From the NCBI GenBank assembly GCA_002436015.1, contig DIXJ01000008.1:1-45381 (forward strand): 45,381 nucleotides of DNA, given 5' to 3'. The notes beneath the pieces are model-generated. The model was given only the letters and a program-made list of their open reading frames with translations. It was not told where the DNA came from and did no database searches. Shown here in pieces: positions 34,384 through 43,028 of this stretch; within the stretch, counting starts at the first letter, position 1; each line of letters opens with the position of its first letter. The position numbers and the translations under genes are program-made. Source of the DNA: Synergistaceae bacterium UBA6083. GTDB taxonomy: Bacteria; Synergistota; Synergistia; Synergistales; 79-D21.

Positions 34384-35806
34384 TATCTTTCGCACTTTCG
34401 TTTAGGTTCAGGCAGAGAACCACGCGAGTAGGGCGGTCCAATCTTCGTGGGCTAGACGCTCATCGGCAACTCCAGGGCCTTCTCCTCCTGGTTCCTCTCC
34501 ATGGCGTAGAGGTGTTCCATGTCCATGTAGGCCCGGGTTCCCCACTTTGTGGAGGCGATGTGCCGCAACCTTGCCGCCACCAGCATCAGGGCCGATTGCC
34601 CATCCGGGAAGTTTCCCACCACCCGGGTCCTTCTCCGGATTTCCCGGTTGATCCGCTCCAACGGGTTGTTCGTCCTCAACAACCGCCAGTGCTCCAGGGG
34701 AAAGTAGTAATAGGCGAAGGTTTCCTCGGCACCCTTGACTACGATCTCCGCCGCTTTGCCCAACTTCATCTCCTTCAGCTTTTCCACCACTTCCACGGCT
34801 TTCTTCCTGGCGGATTCCAGGTCCTCGGAACCATGGATCGCCTTCAGCATCGCCGCCACCAGCCGCATCTTCCCTCTCGGCACGGCGGTGAAGACGTTCC
34901 GGTAAAAATGCACCACGCACCTCTGCCACTTCGAGTCCGGGTAGACCTCTCCAAGAGCTTCGATCAGCCCCAGGCACTTGTCCGAGATGAACAGCCGGGT
35001 TCCTTTCAAGCCTCGTTCCTTCAGATGCCTCAGGAAGGTCCTCCAGCTTGCCCGGTCCTCCTTTGAACCCTCGCTCACGCCCAGCACCTTCCGGTAGCCC
35101 TGTTCGTCCACTCCGCTGGCCACCAGCACCGAGACGTTCTCCACCTGGCCTCCCCAGCTGCGCTTCAGCCAGATCCCGTCCAGGTAGACGTAGGGGTGTT
35201 CTACGGCAAGGGGCCGGTTCCTCCAGGTTTCAATGTGCTCGTAGATCTTCCGGTTCATCTCACTCACGGTGGAGGGACTCACCTTCGTCCCCCACAGGGC
35301 TTCGGTGATATCTTCCACACGGCGGACCGAAACACCCGCCAAATACATCTCCATCATGGCCTCTTCCACCGAGCTTTCCCGTCTCCGGTACCGCTCGATG
35401 ATGGCCGTTTCAAAGGGCAGGTTGCGAAGCTTCGGCACCTTCAGGGACACTTCCCCGGCCTTGGTGTGGAGTTTCCGGTTGTAATGGCCGGCCCGGGTGT
35501 CCGTCCTTTCCGGGGACCGTTCATACCGGCTTGCCTTGCAGATGGCGTCTGCCTCGGCTTCCAGCAGGGCATTGAGCGCTTCCTCCACGGTTCCCCGGAC
35601 GATCTGGTCCAGGTGGCTTTTGATTTCGCCTTCGTCGATCCGGATGAGTTCCGGCTTTCCCTTTGTAATGCCCGCTTCGTTCGTGCTATCGTTCATCTGC
35701 AGAAGCCTCTTGGTCGAGTGGGTTGGGTTTTGGTCCTCGCAAACCAAACTTTACCCCCCACCTAGGGTCTGCTGCCTATTTCTTAATTTTCAATGTGCGA
35801 AAGATA
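34384..35806. mobile_element. IS256-family insertion sequence
   Basis: A transposase gene flanked by an imperfect inverted repeat. The 12 bases TATCTTTCGCAC at 34384-34395 are matched by their complement at 35795-35806, and AGGCAG appears a similar distance further in on both sides. The left side may extend outward (TAGTGTCCAG, 34374-34383), without a match on the right, so the right end could be truncated where it joins the IS3 remnant. I found no 8-9 base target duplication. Its high GC stands out between AT-rich neighbours. Confidence 0.75.
34452..35696 (-). CDS. IS256-family (mutator) transposase
   Basis: A 414-residue DDE transposase of the Transposase_mut family. The catalytic residues are in YVYLDGIWLKR (Asp), LFISDKCLGL (Asp) and NNPLERINREIR (Glu), with the intervening KWQRCVVHFYRNVF that is diagnostic for IS256 members. 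The frame is intact and full length, so the element may still be active. The ATG at 35696 is preferred, since the 17 residues before it are encoded by the element's end region. Confidence 0.95.
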   Translation of the reverse strand: MNDSTNEAGITKGKPELIRIDEGEIKSHLDQIVRGTVEEALNALLEAEADAICKASRYERSPERTDTRAGHYNRKLHTKAGEVSLKVPKLRNLPFETAIIERYRRRESSVEEAMMEMYLAGVSVRRVEDITEALWGTKVSPSTVSEMNRKIYEHIETWRNRPLAVEHPYVYLDGIWLKRSWGGQVENVSVLVASGVDEQGYRKVLGVSEGSKEDRASWRTFLRHLKERGLKGTRLFISDKCLGLIEALGEVYPDSKWQRCVVHFYRNVFTAVPRGKMRLVAAMLKAIHGSEDLESARKKAVEVVEKLKEMKLGKAAEIVVKGAEETFAYYYFPLEHWRLLRTNNPLERINREIRRRTRVVGNFPDGQSALMLVAARLRHIASTKWGTRAYMDMEHLYAMERNQEEKALELPMSV

Positions 35807-36000
35807 TCGTACGTTATCACGCCCTACACGCCGCAACAGAACAGCAGCGTGGAGCGGTTCATCAAGAGCCTGCAGGAAGAGTGCGCCTGGAAGCAACGGC
35901 TTGATTCTCTGTCCCAGGCCCAGAGTGTCATCGCTTCTTGAATTCGGTGCTACAAAACGGAATGGCCCCATCAGGCCCTGAGATGCAAGCCGCTGTTTTT
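35801..36000 (+). pseudogene. Remnant of an IS3-family transposase (rve integrase C-terminus)
   Basis: Plus-strand translation gives YVITPYTPQQNSSVERF and IKSLQEECAW, and after an in-frame TGA (35939-35941) IRCYKTEWPHQAL, which matches the C-terminal catalytic part of IS3-type orfB proteins, including the last DDE Glu. The TGA most likely replaces a TGG Trp of the usual SWI..YN motif. The N-terminal two thirds are missing. The frame stays open to a TAG at 36071-36073, but similarity fades around 36,000. It overlaps the acyltransferase gene end on the other strand. Confidence 0.8.
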
Positions 36001-36563
36001 GTTTGGGAAGGTTCAGGCATTAAGCGCGCGAGTTGTGCCATTTTCAGAGCGTCATTACAATCTTCAAATCTAGGCCATGTCCTTATTGGTGGACTTCCAA
36101 CAAATATACTAAAAGGTGGAACTTCTTTTACTACCACACTTCCTGCTCCTATAACTGAGCCCTTTCCTATTCTAACTCCCTTTAATATAATTACACCTGC
36201 ACCCACCCAGACATCATCTTCTATGATTACATCCTGATCGTTTTCTTCTTTCTTTTCGGCATCACTGATATCATACATACATACGTCTTGTCTATCATAT
36301 CTATGATCTCCGGTAATTATAGTAACGTTAGGGCCAAACATAACCTTATTCCCTATAATTATTTTAGCGATCGAGGAGAGAAACATGGCATTGGGTCCTA
36401 TGTAGACGTCATCTCCTACAGTAATATTCGAATATGAAAAAAACGAGTTTTTGCTGATCTTTACATTTTTACCATGTTGTTTAAACAGTTTTGTTAGAAA
36501 CATTCTCTTTACGGCATTTATGCAACGATCATAGAATATTATAAGGAGGCCTATAAGTTTCAT
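35928..36563 (-). CDS. Hexapeptide-repeat (LbH) acyltransferase with altered C-terminus
   Basis: A 211-residue left-handed beta-helix acyltransferase. The hexads run through VGDDVYIGPNAMF, IGNKVMFGPNVTIITGDH (active-site His) and VWVGAGVIILKGVRIGKGSV to SVVVKEVPPFSIFVGSPP. It would acetylate a sugar of the polymer. The last 25-30 residues, from about MAQLARLMPEP, are read from the antisense of the IS3 remnant, so the native C-terminus has been replaced. ATG 36563 is chosen (GGAGAG 11 bases upstream). It overlaps wzy by 35 bases from this start. Confidence 0.82.
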   Translation of the reverse strand: MKLIGLLIIFYDRCINAVKRMFLTKLFKQHGKNVKISKNSFFSYSNITVGDDVYIGPNAMFLSSIAKIIIGNKVMFGPNVTIITGDHRYDRQDVCMYDISDAEKKEENDQDVIIEDDVWVGAGVIILKGVRIGKGSVIGAGSVVVKEVPPFSIFVGSPPIRTWPRFEDCNDALKMAQLARLMPEPSQTKTAACISGPDGAIPFCSTEFKKR

Positions 36564-37728
36564 CGTTGTCACAACTCTCCTTTTTTAAGCATATCATATA
36601 CAAGATTTGTATTGATAATATAGCACTCGTATATTGAAAGAAACCATTAGTCATCGATAGTAGAGACACTGATAATATTAATGTTGCCCCAAAAAATCTA
36701 CCCGATACCGAATAAAAAGCAGAATACAGCCGATAAAGCAGAAATATATATACGGCTAAGCCGAAGATACCGTTGCACAATAACAACTGAAGAAAATCGC
36801 TATGAGCCCATATCTTCATTCCATAAGCTTCGGAATGAAGGTTATATGTGATATCCATTCCACTTCCTAATATTTTATTTGTAATATTTGAAGAAATAAA
36901 ATACTTAATATCCTTCTCCCAAAATATATCTCTCCCACTATAAATAGATGTTCCAGCATCAAATAGCATTTTTGTTTTACTAAAGACTGGTAATTTGTAA
37001 ATGATCGAATTGCCAATGAAATGGGGAGACATAAAAATTAGTAATACCACTACAGATGTTAATGTAAATAGCAATATCTTCGATTTCTTTTTTTTAATAA
37101 ATAGGAAAGATAATGCAACTAATACGAGAACAACAAAAATCATAGCACTTCGTGCCGCTGAAAGTGCTAATAAATAAATATTTACAAATACTACAATAGA
37201 ATTAATGATCGTATTTCTCCGATATGCAATTAACAGAGACGCAAGGAATATCAATAATATTAGAGAATATGCTAAGGTATGCGAATTCTGGTAAATAAAT
37301 CTAAAAGAAGGTTCCCCAAATAATAAACGATCATACATTTCTTTTCTAAACGAAGAAACAAACACTATTATTGTATATAAGACAAGCGATATTTGTATAA
37401 TAAAATAATTTTTGTTTATTTTTGCGTTTAATATATTTGTAATTTTATAATTACATGTAAAGATTACAATTAGAACAAACATAAACAACCTTAGACCATC
37501 AACAATATACGCCGTCGGATCTTTGGAATTTATATATGAATAAAACAAAAAAAAGAATACGCTTAATAAAGCAATCATATCCCTACGACTAATCTTATTG
37601 TTAAAAAAAGAAAAGAAAACAACGAAGCATAGCAACGCAATGTAAAACTGATTCAATAAGCCATTAAGGATAGAAATTATATCAAATAATGGCTTGAATA
37701 AGAGCATAGACACAAAAATAGAAATCAT
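36529..37728 (-). CDS. wzy: Wzy-type O-antigen/capsule polymerase
   Basis: A 399-residue protein with about 10-11 membrane helices and very AT-rich code. A large loop holds SIYSGRDIFW, and IWAHSDFLQLLLCNGIFGL matches the conserved HxxFLQxLxxxGxxG motif of the Wzy_C/O-antigen ligase family. It polymerises lipid-linked repeat units at the periplasmic face. A ligase (WaaL) cannot be excluded from sequence alone, but the place beside Wzx, Wzz and repeat-unit GTs favours Wzy. It overlaps the upstream GT4 gene by ATGA. Confidence 0.85.
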   Translation of the reverse strand: MISIFVSMLLFKPLFDIISILNGLLNQFYIALLCFVVFFSFFNNKISRRDMIALLSVFFFLFYSYINSKDPTAYIVDGLRLFMFVLIVIFTCNYKITNILNAKINKNYFIIQISLVLYTIIVFVSSFRKEMYDRLLFGEPSFRFIYQNSHTLAYSLILLIFLASLLIAYRRNTIINSIVVFVNIYLLALSAARSAMIFVVLVLVALSFLFIKKKKSKILLFTLTSVVVLLIFMSPHFIGNSIIYKLPVFSKTKMLFDAGTSIYSGRDIFWEKDIKYFISSNITNKILGSGMDITYNLHSEAYGMKIWAHSDFLQLLLCNGIFGLAVYIFLLYRLYSAFYSVSGRFFGATLILSVSLLSMTNGFFQYTSAILSIQILYMICLKKESCDNDETYRPPYNIL

Positions 37729-38801
37729 TGCAACATATTAGTATAGACAGTATTCAAATTTTTTATAAAGATATTCTTCGTATATTTTGCTCTATATAAT
37801 TTTTTAGACATTTTCCCATATTCAACTATTTCCCAACCTCTTAAAAGCGTTTGATATTTAGCACAAAAATCTTCTATATCCAGACACTTGAACAAAAACC
37901 CATTGAAGCCGTCCACGACTGTCTCCCTGCACCCTGGGACATCGCTTGCAAGGATTGGCTTACCTAAAGCTAGGCCTTCTAAGAGAAAAACTGGCAACCC
38001 TTCAAAATTCGATGCAAGAACAAAAACATCCGCTCCGCGCATCTCCCTATTTCTCTCTTCGCCTTCAACCCAATCGTTTAGAAAAACATATTTTTCTAAT
38101 CCTTTCTTTTGAACCATAAATTTATATTTTTGCCTATCTCCATATCCGTAGATTTTTAAAATGGTTGGCTGTATCTCCATGTGTCTGATTCGATCAATGC
38201 ATTCAATTAGAAAGTCAATATTTTTTTCCTTAGCGTATCTTGCCAAAACTAACAACACGATTTCGTCTCTTGTGGATTTATCTTTTTTCTTGGCACTGGT
38301 TATAGTTACCGGGTTATGTAAAATATGGACGTTCCGGAAACCCATTTTCAAGACGGAATCATTAATTTCTTTAGACACGGATAGAATCGATGTCGATCTG
38401 TTTAATAAATACTCAACTAAAATATTTTCAAAACGAGAGTTTTTTTTAAAATAGAAAAAAAAGTTATAGGAATGCAGATGGACGATATATTTAATTTTAA
38501 AAAAGGACGTTATTAAACCAAATAGCATCTTTCTCCGAAAGCTATTGTAGCCTACTGCCATTATGTGGACTATTAAAGTATATCTTTTATGGTCAATCAG
38601 TAAATAAAACAGAAACTTCAATAGGCTAACTATAAGAATGCTAATCTTTCTTAAAAAATTCCCATTAACGGATGATGCGAAGTGTCTAGTTGTATAGCCC
38701 TTAGTCTGAGCAAACTTCAGTACCTCGTGTTCAACCGGCGTTATCCCCCCTTTTACATTTAGAGCGGGGCCCACTACGTATAGCATCACTTTATTTTGCA
38801 T
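37725..38801 (-). CDS. Family 4 glycosyltransferase
   Basis: A 358-residue GT-B enzyme. YVVGPALNVKGGITPVEHEV is the acceptor-side start with its Gly loop, VLLVLARYAKEKNIDFLIE is the nucleotide-domain strand and helix, and NFEGLPVFLLEGLALGKPIL carries the donor-binding ExxxxxxxE motif. It is AT-rich. ATG 38801 has GAGG upstream. Its start overlaps the end of fcl by 16 bases and its stop overlaps wzy, so it is tightly within the operon. Confidence 0.9.
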   Translation of the reverse strand: MQNKVMLYVVGPALNVKGGITPVEHEVLKFAQTKGYTTRHFASSVNGNFLRKISILIVSLLKFLFYLLIDHKRYTLIVHIMAVGYNSFRRKMLFGLITSFFKIKYIVHLHSYNFFFYFKKNSRFENILVEYLLNRSTSILSVSKEINDSVLKMGFRNVHILHNPVTITSAKKKDKSTRDEIVLLVLARYAKEKNIDFLIECIDRIRHMEIQPTILKIYGYGDRQKYKFMVQKKGLEKYVFLNDWVEGEERNREMRGADVFVLASNFEGLPVFLLEGLALGKPILASDVPGCRETVVDGFNGFLFKCLDIEDFCAKYQTLLRGWEIVEYGKMSKKLYRAKYTKNIFIKNLNTVYTNMLQ

Positions 38802-39727
38802 GAACTATTCCTCTCATACTCTGCTGAAATCGAGGCAACGCCCTCTTTAAAGTCAACCTTTGCTTTCCAACCCATGCTGTGAAGGCTCTCAACAGAAAGA
38901 CATTTCCTCAAAGTTCCGTCTGGCATAAGCGTGTCCCATCGTATTTCCCCTCTATAGTCGATTTCCCCTTTTATGATTTCGGCTATCTCTTTAATAGTAA
39001 CGTCTTTTCCGGTACCGATATTGACGATCTCTCCCTCGTTGTAACGATCCATCAGGAACAAGCAGGCGTCAGCCAGATCATCGACATGCAGGAATTCGCG
39101 CCGGGGAAACCCAGTGCCCCAAAGCGTCACATATGGAACTTTGTTTTTCTTCGCCTCCTGGAATTTACGAATAAGTGCGGGCATGACATGGCTGGTTTCT
39201 GGATCGTAATTGTCGTTTGGTCCGTAGAGGTTTGTTGGCATAACCGCAATGAAGTTGCATCCATATTGTTTCCGGTAGGCCTGGCACATCTTTATCCCTG
39301 CTATCTTTGCGATTGCATAGGCTTCGTTGGTTTCTTCCAGAAGCCCGGTCAGGAGGTATTCCTCCTTGATCGGCTGCGGGCACTCTCGAGGATAAATGCA
39401 GGAGCTGCCCAGAAAGAGGAGTTTCTTGACGTTGTAGACACGCGCACACTCCAGCACGTTCGTCTGGATCATGAGATTGTCATAGATAAATTGACCGGGA
39501 TAGGTGCTGTTTGCCAGAATGCCCCCCACCTTGGCGGCGGCCAGGAATACATACTCGGGTTTTTCTTCCTCGAAGAAGCGCTCCACCTGGTCCTGGCGGC
39601 GCAAATCAAGCTCTTTGCTCGTGCGCGAAATAAGGTTCGTATAGCCTTCGGCTTGTAGCTTTCGTACAAGGGCCGACCCTACAAGGCCCCTATGGCCGGC
39701 CACATAGATCTTGGCGTTCTTTTCCAT
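38786..39727 (-). CDS. fcl: GDP-L-fucose synthase
   Basis: A 313-residue epimerase/reductase that converts GDP-4-keto-6-deoxymannose to GDP-L-fucose with NADPH. Its motifs are VAGHRGLVGSAL (cofactor site), LGSSCIYP (catalytic Ser/Cys), YAIAKIAG (Tyr/Lys) and FPRREFLHVDDLADA. The ATG at 39727 with AAAGGA upstream is chosen; a longer frame runs back into gmd and is rejected. Composition is GC-rich at the start and falls toward the end, where the AT-rich block begins. Confidence 0.94.
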   Translation of the reverse strand: MEKNAKIYVAGHRGLVGSALVRKLQAEGYTNLISRTSKELDLRRQDQVERFFEEEKPEYVFLAAAKVGGILANSTYPGQFIYDNLMIQTNVLECARVYNVKKLLFLGSSCIYPRECPQPIKEEYLLTGLLEETNEAYAIAKIAGIKMCQAYRKQYGCNFIAVMPTNLYGPNDNYDPETSHVMPALIRKFQEAKKNKVPYVTLWGTGFPRREFLHVDDLADACLFLMDRYNEGEIVNIGTGKDVTIKEIAEIIKGEIDYRGEIRWDTLMPDGTLRKCLSVESLHSMGWKAKVDFKEGVASISAEYERNSSCKIK

Positions 39728-39741
39728 GAGTCCTTTTCTCC

Positions 39742-40851
39742 CTAGGCCCGGATCTGCCCCAGTTCCTCTATTCGGGGAGCGGAGACAAAACCGCCTTCTC
39801 GGCAATAGACTTCCCTGCGGAAGTGCTCGATATCCTTTTCGACCATTTCCCTGACCAGTTCGTCAAAGGCGATGGAAGGTTCCCAGCCGAGCTTCTGGCG
39901 AGCCTTTAAGGGGTCTCCCAGAAGCAATTCGACCTCTGTAGGGCGGAAATACCGGGGGTCGACTTCGACCAAGGCTTCTCCCGTCAGGGCATTGTACCCC
40001 TTTTCCTCGATACCCTTTCCCTCCCAGGCCAGTTCGATGCCGGCAAACTTAAAGGCCAAGCTGGCAAAGGCTCTGACGCTTTGGGTCTGACCCGTGGCGA
40101 TGACGTAGTCGTCTGCCTGTTCCTGCTGGAGCATGAGCCACATGGCCCTGACGTAATCCTTTGCATGCCCCCAGTCGCGCTTGGCATCGAGGTTGCCCAG
40201 GTAGAGCTTTTTCTGCAAGCCCAGTGAAATTCGGGCAGCAGCCCGGGTTATTTTCCTTGTGACGAACGTTTCGCCCCTAAGCGGGGATTCGTGGTTGAAC
40301 AGGATGCCGTTCGAGGCATGTAAGCCGTAGGCTTCGCGGTAGTTGACCGTGATCCAGTACCCGTAAATCTTGGCTGCGGCGTAAGGGCTCCGGGGATAGA
40401 AGGGGGTCGTTTCCTTTTGCGGGACTTCCTGGACCTTGCCGAAGAGCTCGCTGGTGGAAGCCTGGTAGAAACGGGTCTTCTTATCCAACCCCAGGATACG
40501 GACGGCCTCCAATAGCCTTAAGGTGCCCAATGCGTCGCTGTTGGCGGTGTACTCGGGGGTTTCGAAGGAAACCTGCACATGGCTCTGGGCCGCGAGGTTG
40601 TAGATTTCGTCCGGCTGGACTTCCTGGACGATGCGGATGAGGTTCGTGGCATCGGTCAGGTCCCCGTAGTGCAAGGCGAAGCGTACGTCCTCCTCGTGCG
40701 GGTCTTGGTAGAGGTGGTCGATGCGCCCGGTGTTGAAGAGGGAACTGCGCCGCTTGATCCCATGGACTTCGTAGCCTTTTTCGAGCAGGAATTCAGCCAA
40801 GTAGGCTCCATCCTGGCCGGTAATCCCCGTAATGAGTGCGGTCTTGTGCAT
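39742..40851 (-). CDS. gmd: GDP-mannose 4,6-dehydratase
   Basis: A 369-residue extended SDR that makes GDP-4-keto-6-deoxymannose. Its motifs are TGITGQDGAYLAEFLLEKGY, GIKRRSSLFNTGRIDHL, the catalytic STSELFG, YAAAKIYGYW and LFNHESPLRGETFVTRK, all diagnostic of Gmd. It shares TAATG with the upstream WecG-like gene and is 14 bases from fcl, so the pair delivers GDP-L-fucose (or deoxy-ketomannose) to the repeat unit. Confidence 0.96.
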   Translation of the reverse strand: MHKTALITGITGQDGAYLAEFLLEKGYEVHGIKRRSSLFNTGRIDHLYQDPHEEDVRFALHYGDLTDATNLIRIVQEVQPDEIYNLAAQSHVQVSFETPEYTANSDALGTLRLLEAVRILGLDKKTRFYQASTSELFGKVQEVPQKETTPFYPRSPYAAAKIYGYWITVNYREAYGLHASNGILFNHESPLRGETFVTRKITRAAARISLGLQKKLYLGNLDAKRDWGHAKDYVRAMWLMLQQEQADDYVIATGQTQSVRAFASLAFKFAGIELAWEGKGIEEKGYNALTGEALVEVDPRYFRPTEVELLLGDPLKARQKLGWEPSIAFDELVREMVEKDIEHFRREVYCREGGFVSAPRIEELGQIRA

Positions 40852-41636
40852 TATCGATTCACTCCCTGCGGTTCTCTCAATTCTTCAAAATGCGCCAGCA
40901 CGAGAAGCGGGTCCCTGAATACCCTTGGCCAGGTTTTGCGCGGCTGCATGACCAGGCGATAGAGGAACTCGATCCCGTACTTCTGGAAAAACGAAGGAGC
41001 ACGCTTGACCTGGCCGGAATAGAAATCAAAAGCAGCGCCCACCCCCAGGATCAGGCGGACACCCGGCATCGACAGCTTGTTTTCGGCAATCCAGGCTTCC
41101 TGTTTCGGACAACCGAAACCCACCCAAACCACGTCCGGCTTGGCGGAATGGATCGCTTCAAGGATTTGTGCGTTCGTTTCCTCGGAAAACTGCTTTTCAT
41201 AGGGAGGAGAATAGGTCCCGCCGATCTTGATGGACGGATTTTCCTTTTTCGCACGCACACAGATTTTTCCCAGGACTTCATCCGTGGAACCGACAAAGAA
41301 ATGCACGAGTTCCCGATCCTGTCGAACCATTTTCGACATCACGGTTTCGCCGGCGAACCGCTTTATCCTCCCAAGACCAAAGAGCCTGAAGAGCAGTTGA
41401 ATGGAAGATCCATCGGGTAAAACAAAATCGAACTTCCGCATCCCCTTCTTGAAGGCAGAGTCCCGGATCATGCAGGCGATCGTATTGAGGTTCGAAAAAG
41501 CCACTGCATGGGTTTCACGGGTTTCGCGAGCCCACCGGTAAAAGGAACCGAAATCGAAATCCGTCACGAACGGTAAGGTGTAGATGGAACGCCTGCTGAA
41601 TTCGGGTCCCGGATATGGTTTGTATGAAGCCATCAT
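40851..41636 (-). CDS. WecG/TagA/CpsF-family glycosyltransferase
   Basis: A 261-residue GT26 enzyme. AFSNLNTIACMIRD, DFVLPDGSSIQLLFRLFG, HFFVGSTDEVL, VWVGFGCPKQEAWIAEN (the family's GxPKQE) and LILGVGAAFDFYSG are all present. It usually adds the second sugar to the lipid carrier after the initiating transferase, which fits its place directly after the WbaP-like gene. The ATG at 41636 overlaps that gene's TGA; a much longer frame running to 42521 lies inside it and is rejected. Confidence 0.92.
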   Translation of the reverse strand: MMASYKPYPGPEFSRRSIYTLPFVTDFDFGSFYRWARETRETHAVAFSNLNTIACMIRDSAFKKGMRKFDFVLPDGSSIQLLFRLFGLGRIKRFAGETVMSKMVRQDRELVHFFVGSTDEVLGKICVRAKKENPSIKIGGTYSPPYEKQFSEETNAQILEAIHSAKPDVVWVGFGCPKQEAWIAENKLSMPGVRLILGVGAAFDFYSGQVKRAPSFFQKYGIEFLYRLVMQPRKTWPRVFRDPLLVLAHFEELREPQGVNR

Positions 41637-42934
41637 CTTGCCCCCTTCATTCCGAGCATCGTTTCCACGGTGCGGAGGATGATCTGCAGGTCCAATAGCG
41701 CGGTGCGGTTCTTGATGTAGTAAAGGTCGTACTCCGTCTTGTGGACGTAGTCTTCGTGGGTGGAGGTGTGCTTGTACCGCACCTGGGCCCAGCCGGTGAT
41801 GCCGGGGCGCAGGCGGGTGCGGTAGCGGTAGAAGGGAATCGTGTCCATGCACTGGACGTGGAAGCTTTCCATCTCGGGCCTGGGGCCGATCAGGCTCATG
41901 ACTCCCCGGAACACGTCCCAGAGCTGGGGGAGTTCGTCCAGGCGCAACTTGCGGATGACGCGTCCCGTTCGGGTCACGTATTGGGCTTCCTCCTCGAACT
42001 GGCCTTCCGTGCCGGAGGCGTGGAGGGACATGGAGCGGAACTTGTGCATGGTGAAGGGGCGGCCGTTCAGGCCGATGCGCTTCTGCCGGAACAGGGCCGG
42101 GGCACCGTCTTCGAGGTGGATCGCCGCGGCGATGACGACCATGACCGGCAGGGCAACCAGGAGGCCCAGCCCCGAGCAGACGAGGTCGAAAACCCGTTGG
42201 GCGGGATCGGGAGAGATGTTGCCCAGGGCCGTGGTGTAGTAGTTGGAATGATGCCGCAGGCACTGCATGGGGATGCGCTTGAGGGTTTCCTCGGCCAGCT
42301 TGGGAAGGTAGGCCACCTCCACGCCGGTACGCTGGAGGAATTCCCCGTGTGCCTGCACGCCCGGCAGGGCATAGAGCTTCGGGTCGGCCACCAGGACACC
42401 GCATGTTCCGCTGCAATCCGTGAGGGTCTCGTCCAGCGACGCGGGGCTGGGGTTCAGGTAGGCCGTCACCGAAAGCTTGCCGCCCATGCGGGCGGAAACT
42501 TCCTCGAAAAGCGGCGACCATTCATCCTCTTGGCCGATGACGATGACGCGGCGTTCGGGCAAGAACCCCTGCAGGGCTCCCATGACGAAGGTGCGGCTCA
42601 GCCCCGTGAAGAAAAAGCCGGAAAACACGATAACCAGGAACTGTGTCCGGTGGATGTTCTCGGGGAACAGGAACAGCAGGGGTAACGAGGCCATGCCGCC
42701 CACGAGGACACCTGCGGTCGAGCCGAGGACCCGGGAATGAAGGCCGAGGTTGCGGTTCATGTCGTAGGCTCCGAAGGCGTAGAGGCTGAGGGCGAGAATG
42801 ACGAAAAGAAGGACGTATTGGGGGACGAGAGTGAGACGGAGCCCGGACAAGAGCACAACTAACCAGTAGGCGGCCATATCCAGGAAGAAAATGGCACCTT
42901 TTGCCAGTCCTATCTGGAAGATCAGTTGCCTCAT
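41633..42934 (-). CDS. Polyprenyl-phosphate sugar phosphotransferase (WbaP/WcaJ-like)
   Basis: A 433-residue initiating enzyme: four N-terminal membrane segments, a cytoplasmic nucleotide-binding-like domain (RRVIVIGQEDEW), a fifth membrane segment (CSGLGLLVALPVMVVIAAAI) and the catalytic PGPT domain with FRQKRIGLNGRPFTMHKFRSM and RKLRLDELPQLWDV. It moves a sugar-1-phosphate onto undecaprenyl phosphate, starting the repeat unit. ATG 42934 is preceded by AGGTGGG; a longer reading through the riboswitch is rejected. It is the first gene of the minus-strand operon and lies behind the c-di-GMP riboswitch. Confidence 0.93.
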   Translation of the reverse strand: MRQLIFQIGLAKGAIFFLDMAAYWLVVLLSGLRLTLVPQYVLLFVILALSLYAFGAYDMNRNLGLHSRVLGSTAGVLVGGMASLPLLFLFPENIHRTQFLVIVFSGFFFTGLSRTFVMGALQGFLPERRVIVIGQEDEWSPLFEEVSARMGGKLSVTAYLNPSPASLDETLTDCSGTCGVLVADPKLYALPGVQAHGEFLQRTGVEVAYLPKLAEETLKRIPMQCLRHHSNYYTTALGNISPDPAQRVFDLVCSGLGLLVALPVMVVIAAAIHLEDGAPALFRQKRIGLNGRPFTMHKFRSMSLHASGTEGQFEEEAQYVTRTGRVIRKLRLDELPQLWDVFRGVMSLIGPRPEMESFHVQCMDTIPFYRYRTRLRPGITGWAQVRYKHTSTHEDYVHKTEYDLYYIKNRTALLDLQIILRTVETMLGMKGAR

Positions 42935-42964
42935 AAACCCACCTGCTTGCCAGAATATAAGAAT

Positions 42965-43005
42965 AAAAACAGTTTGTCCGGCCGGGGAGCGCGGCCCGGC
43001 CGGAC
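42965..43005 (-). terminator. Riboswitch-linked intrinsic terminator (expression platform)
   Basis: On the minus strand an 11-bp very GC-rich stem (42995-43005 with 42976-42986) and 8-base loop are followed by AAACTGTTTTTATTC. It lies about 23 bases after the aptamer and about 30 bases before the gene start. Its 5' arm is similar enough to the aptamer's 3' strand that alternative pairing is plausible, so ligand binding could decide whether it forms. The direction of control cannot be read by eye. Confidence 0.82.
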
Positions 43006-43028
43006 GGGTAAGAAAAAGAAAGGAGTTT

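Noticed and set aside
34371..35820. Target-site duplication for the IS256-type element
   Set aside because: I compared 8-9 bases outside both putative ends and found no match; the right end may be truncated.
36529..37728. O-antigen ligase (WaaL) instead of polymerase
   Set aside because: The Wzy_C motif does not separate the two, but the position among repeat-unit genes with Wzx and Wzz favours polymerase.
40851..42521. A 556-codon reading of the WecG/TagA gene
   Set aside because: The extra N-terminal half lies inside the WbaP-like gene in another frame and is low-complexity Arg/Pro/Gly; the ATG at 41636 with ATGA overlap fits better.
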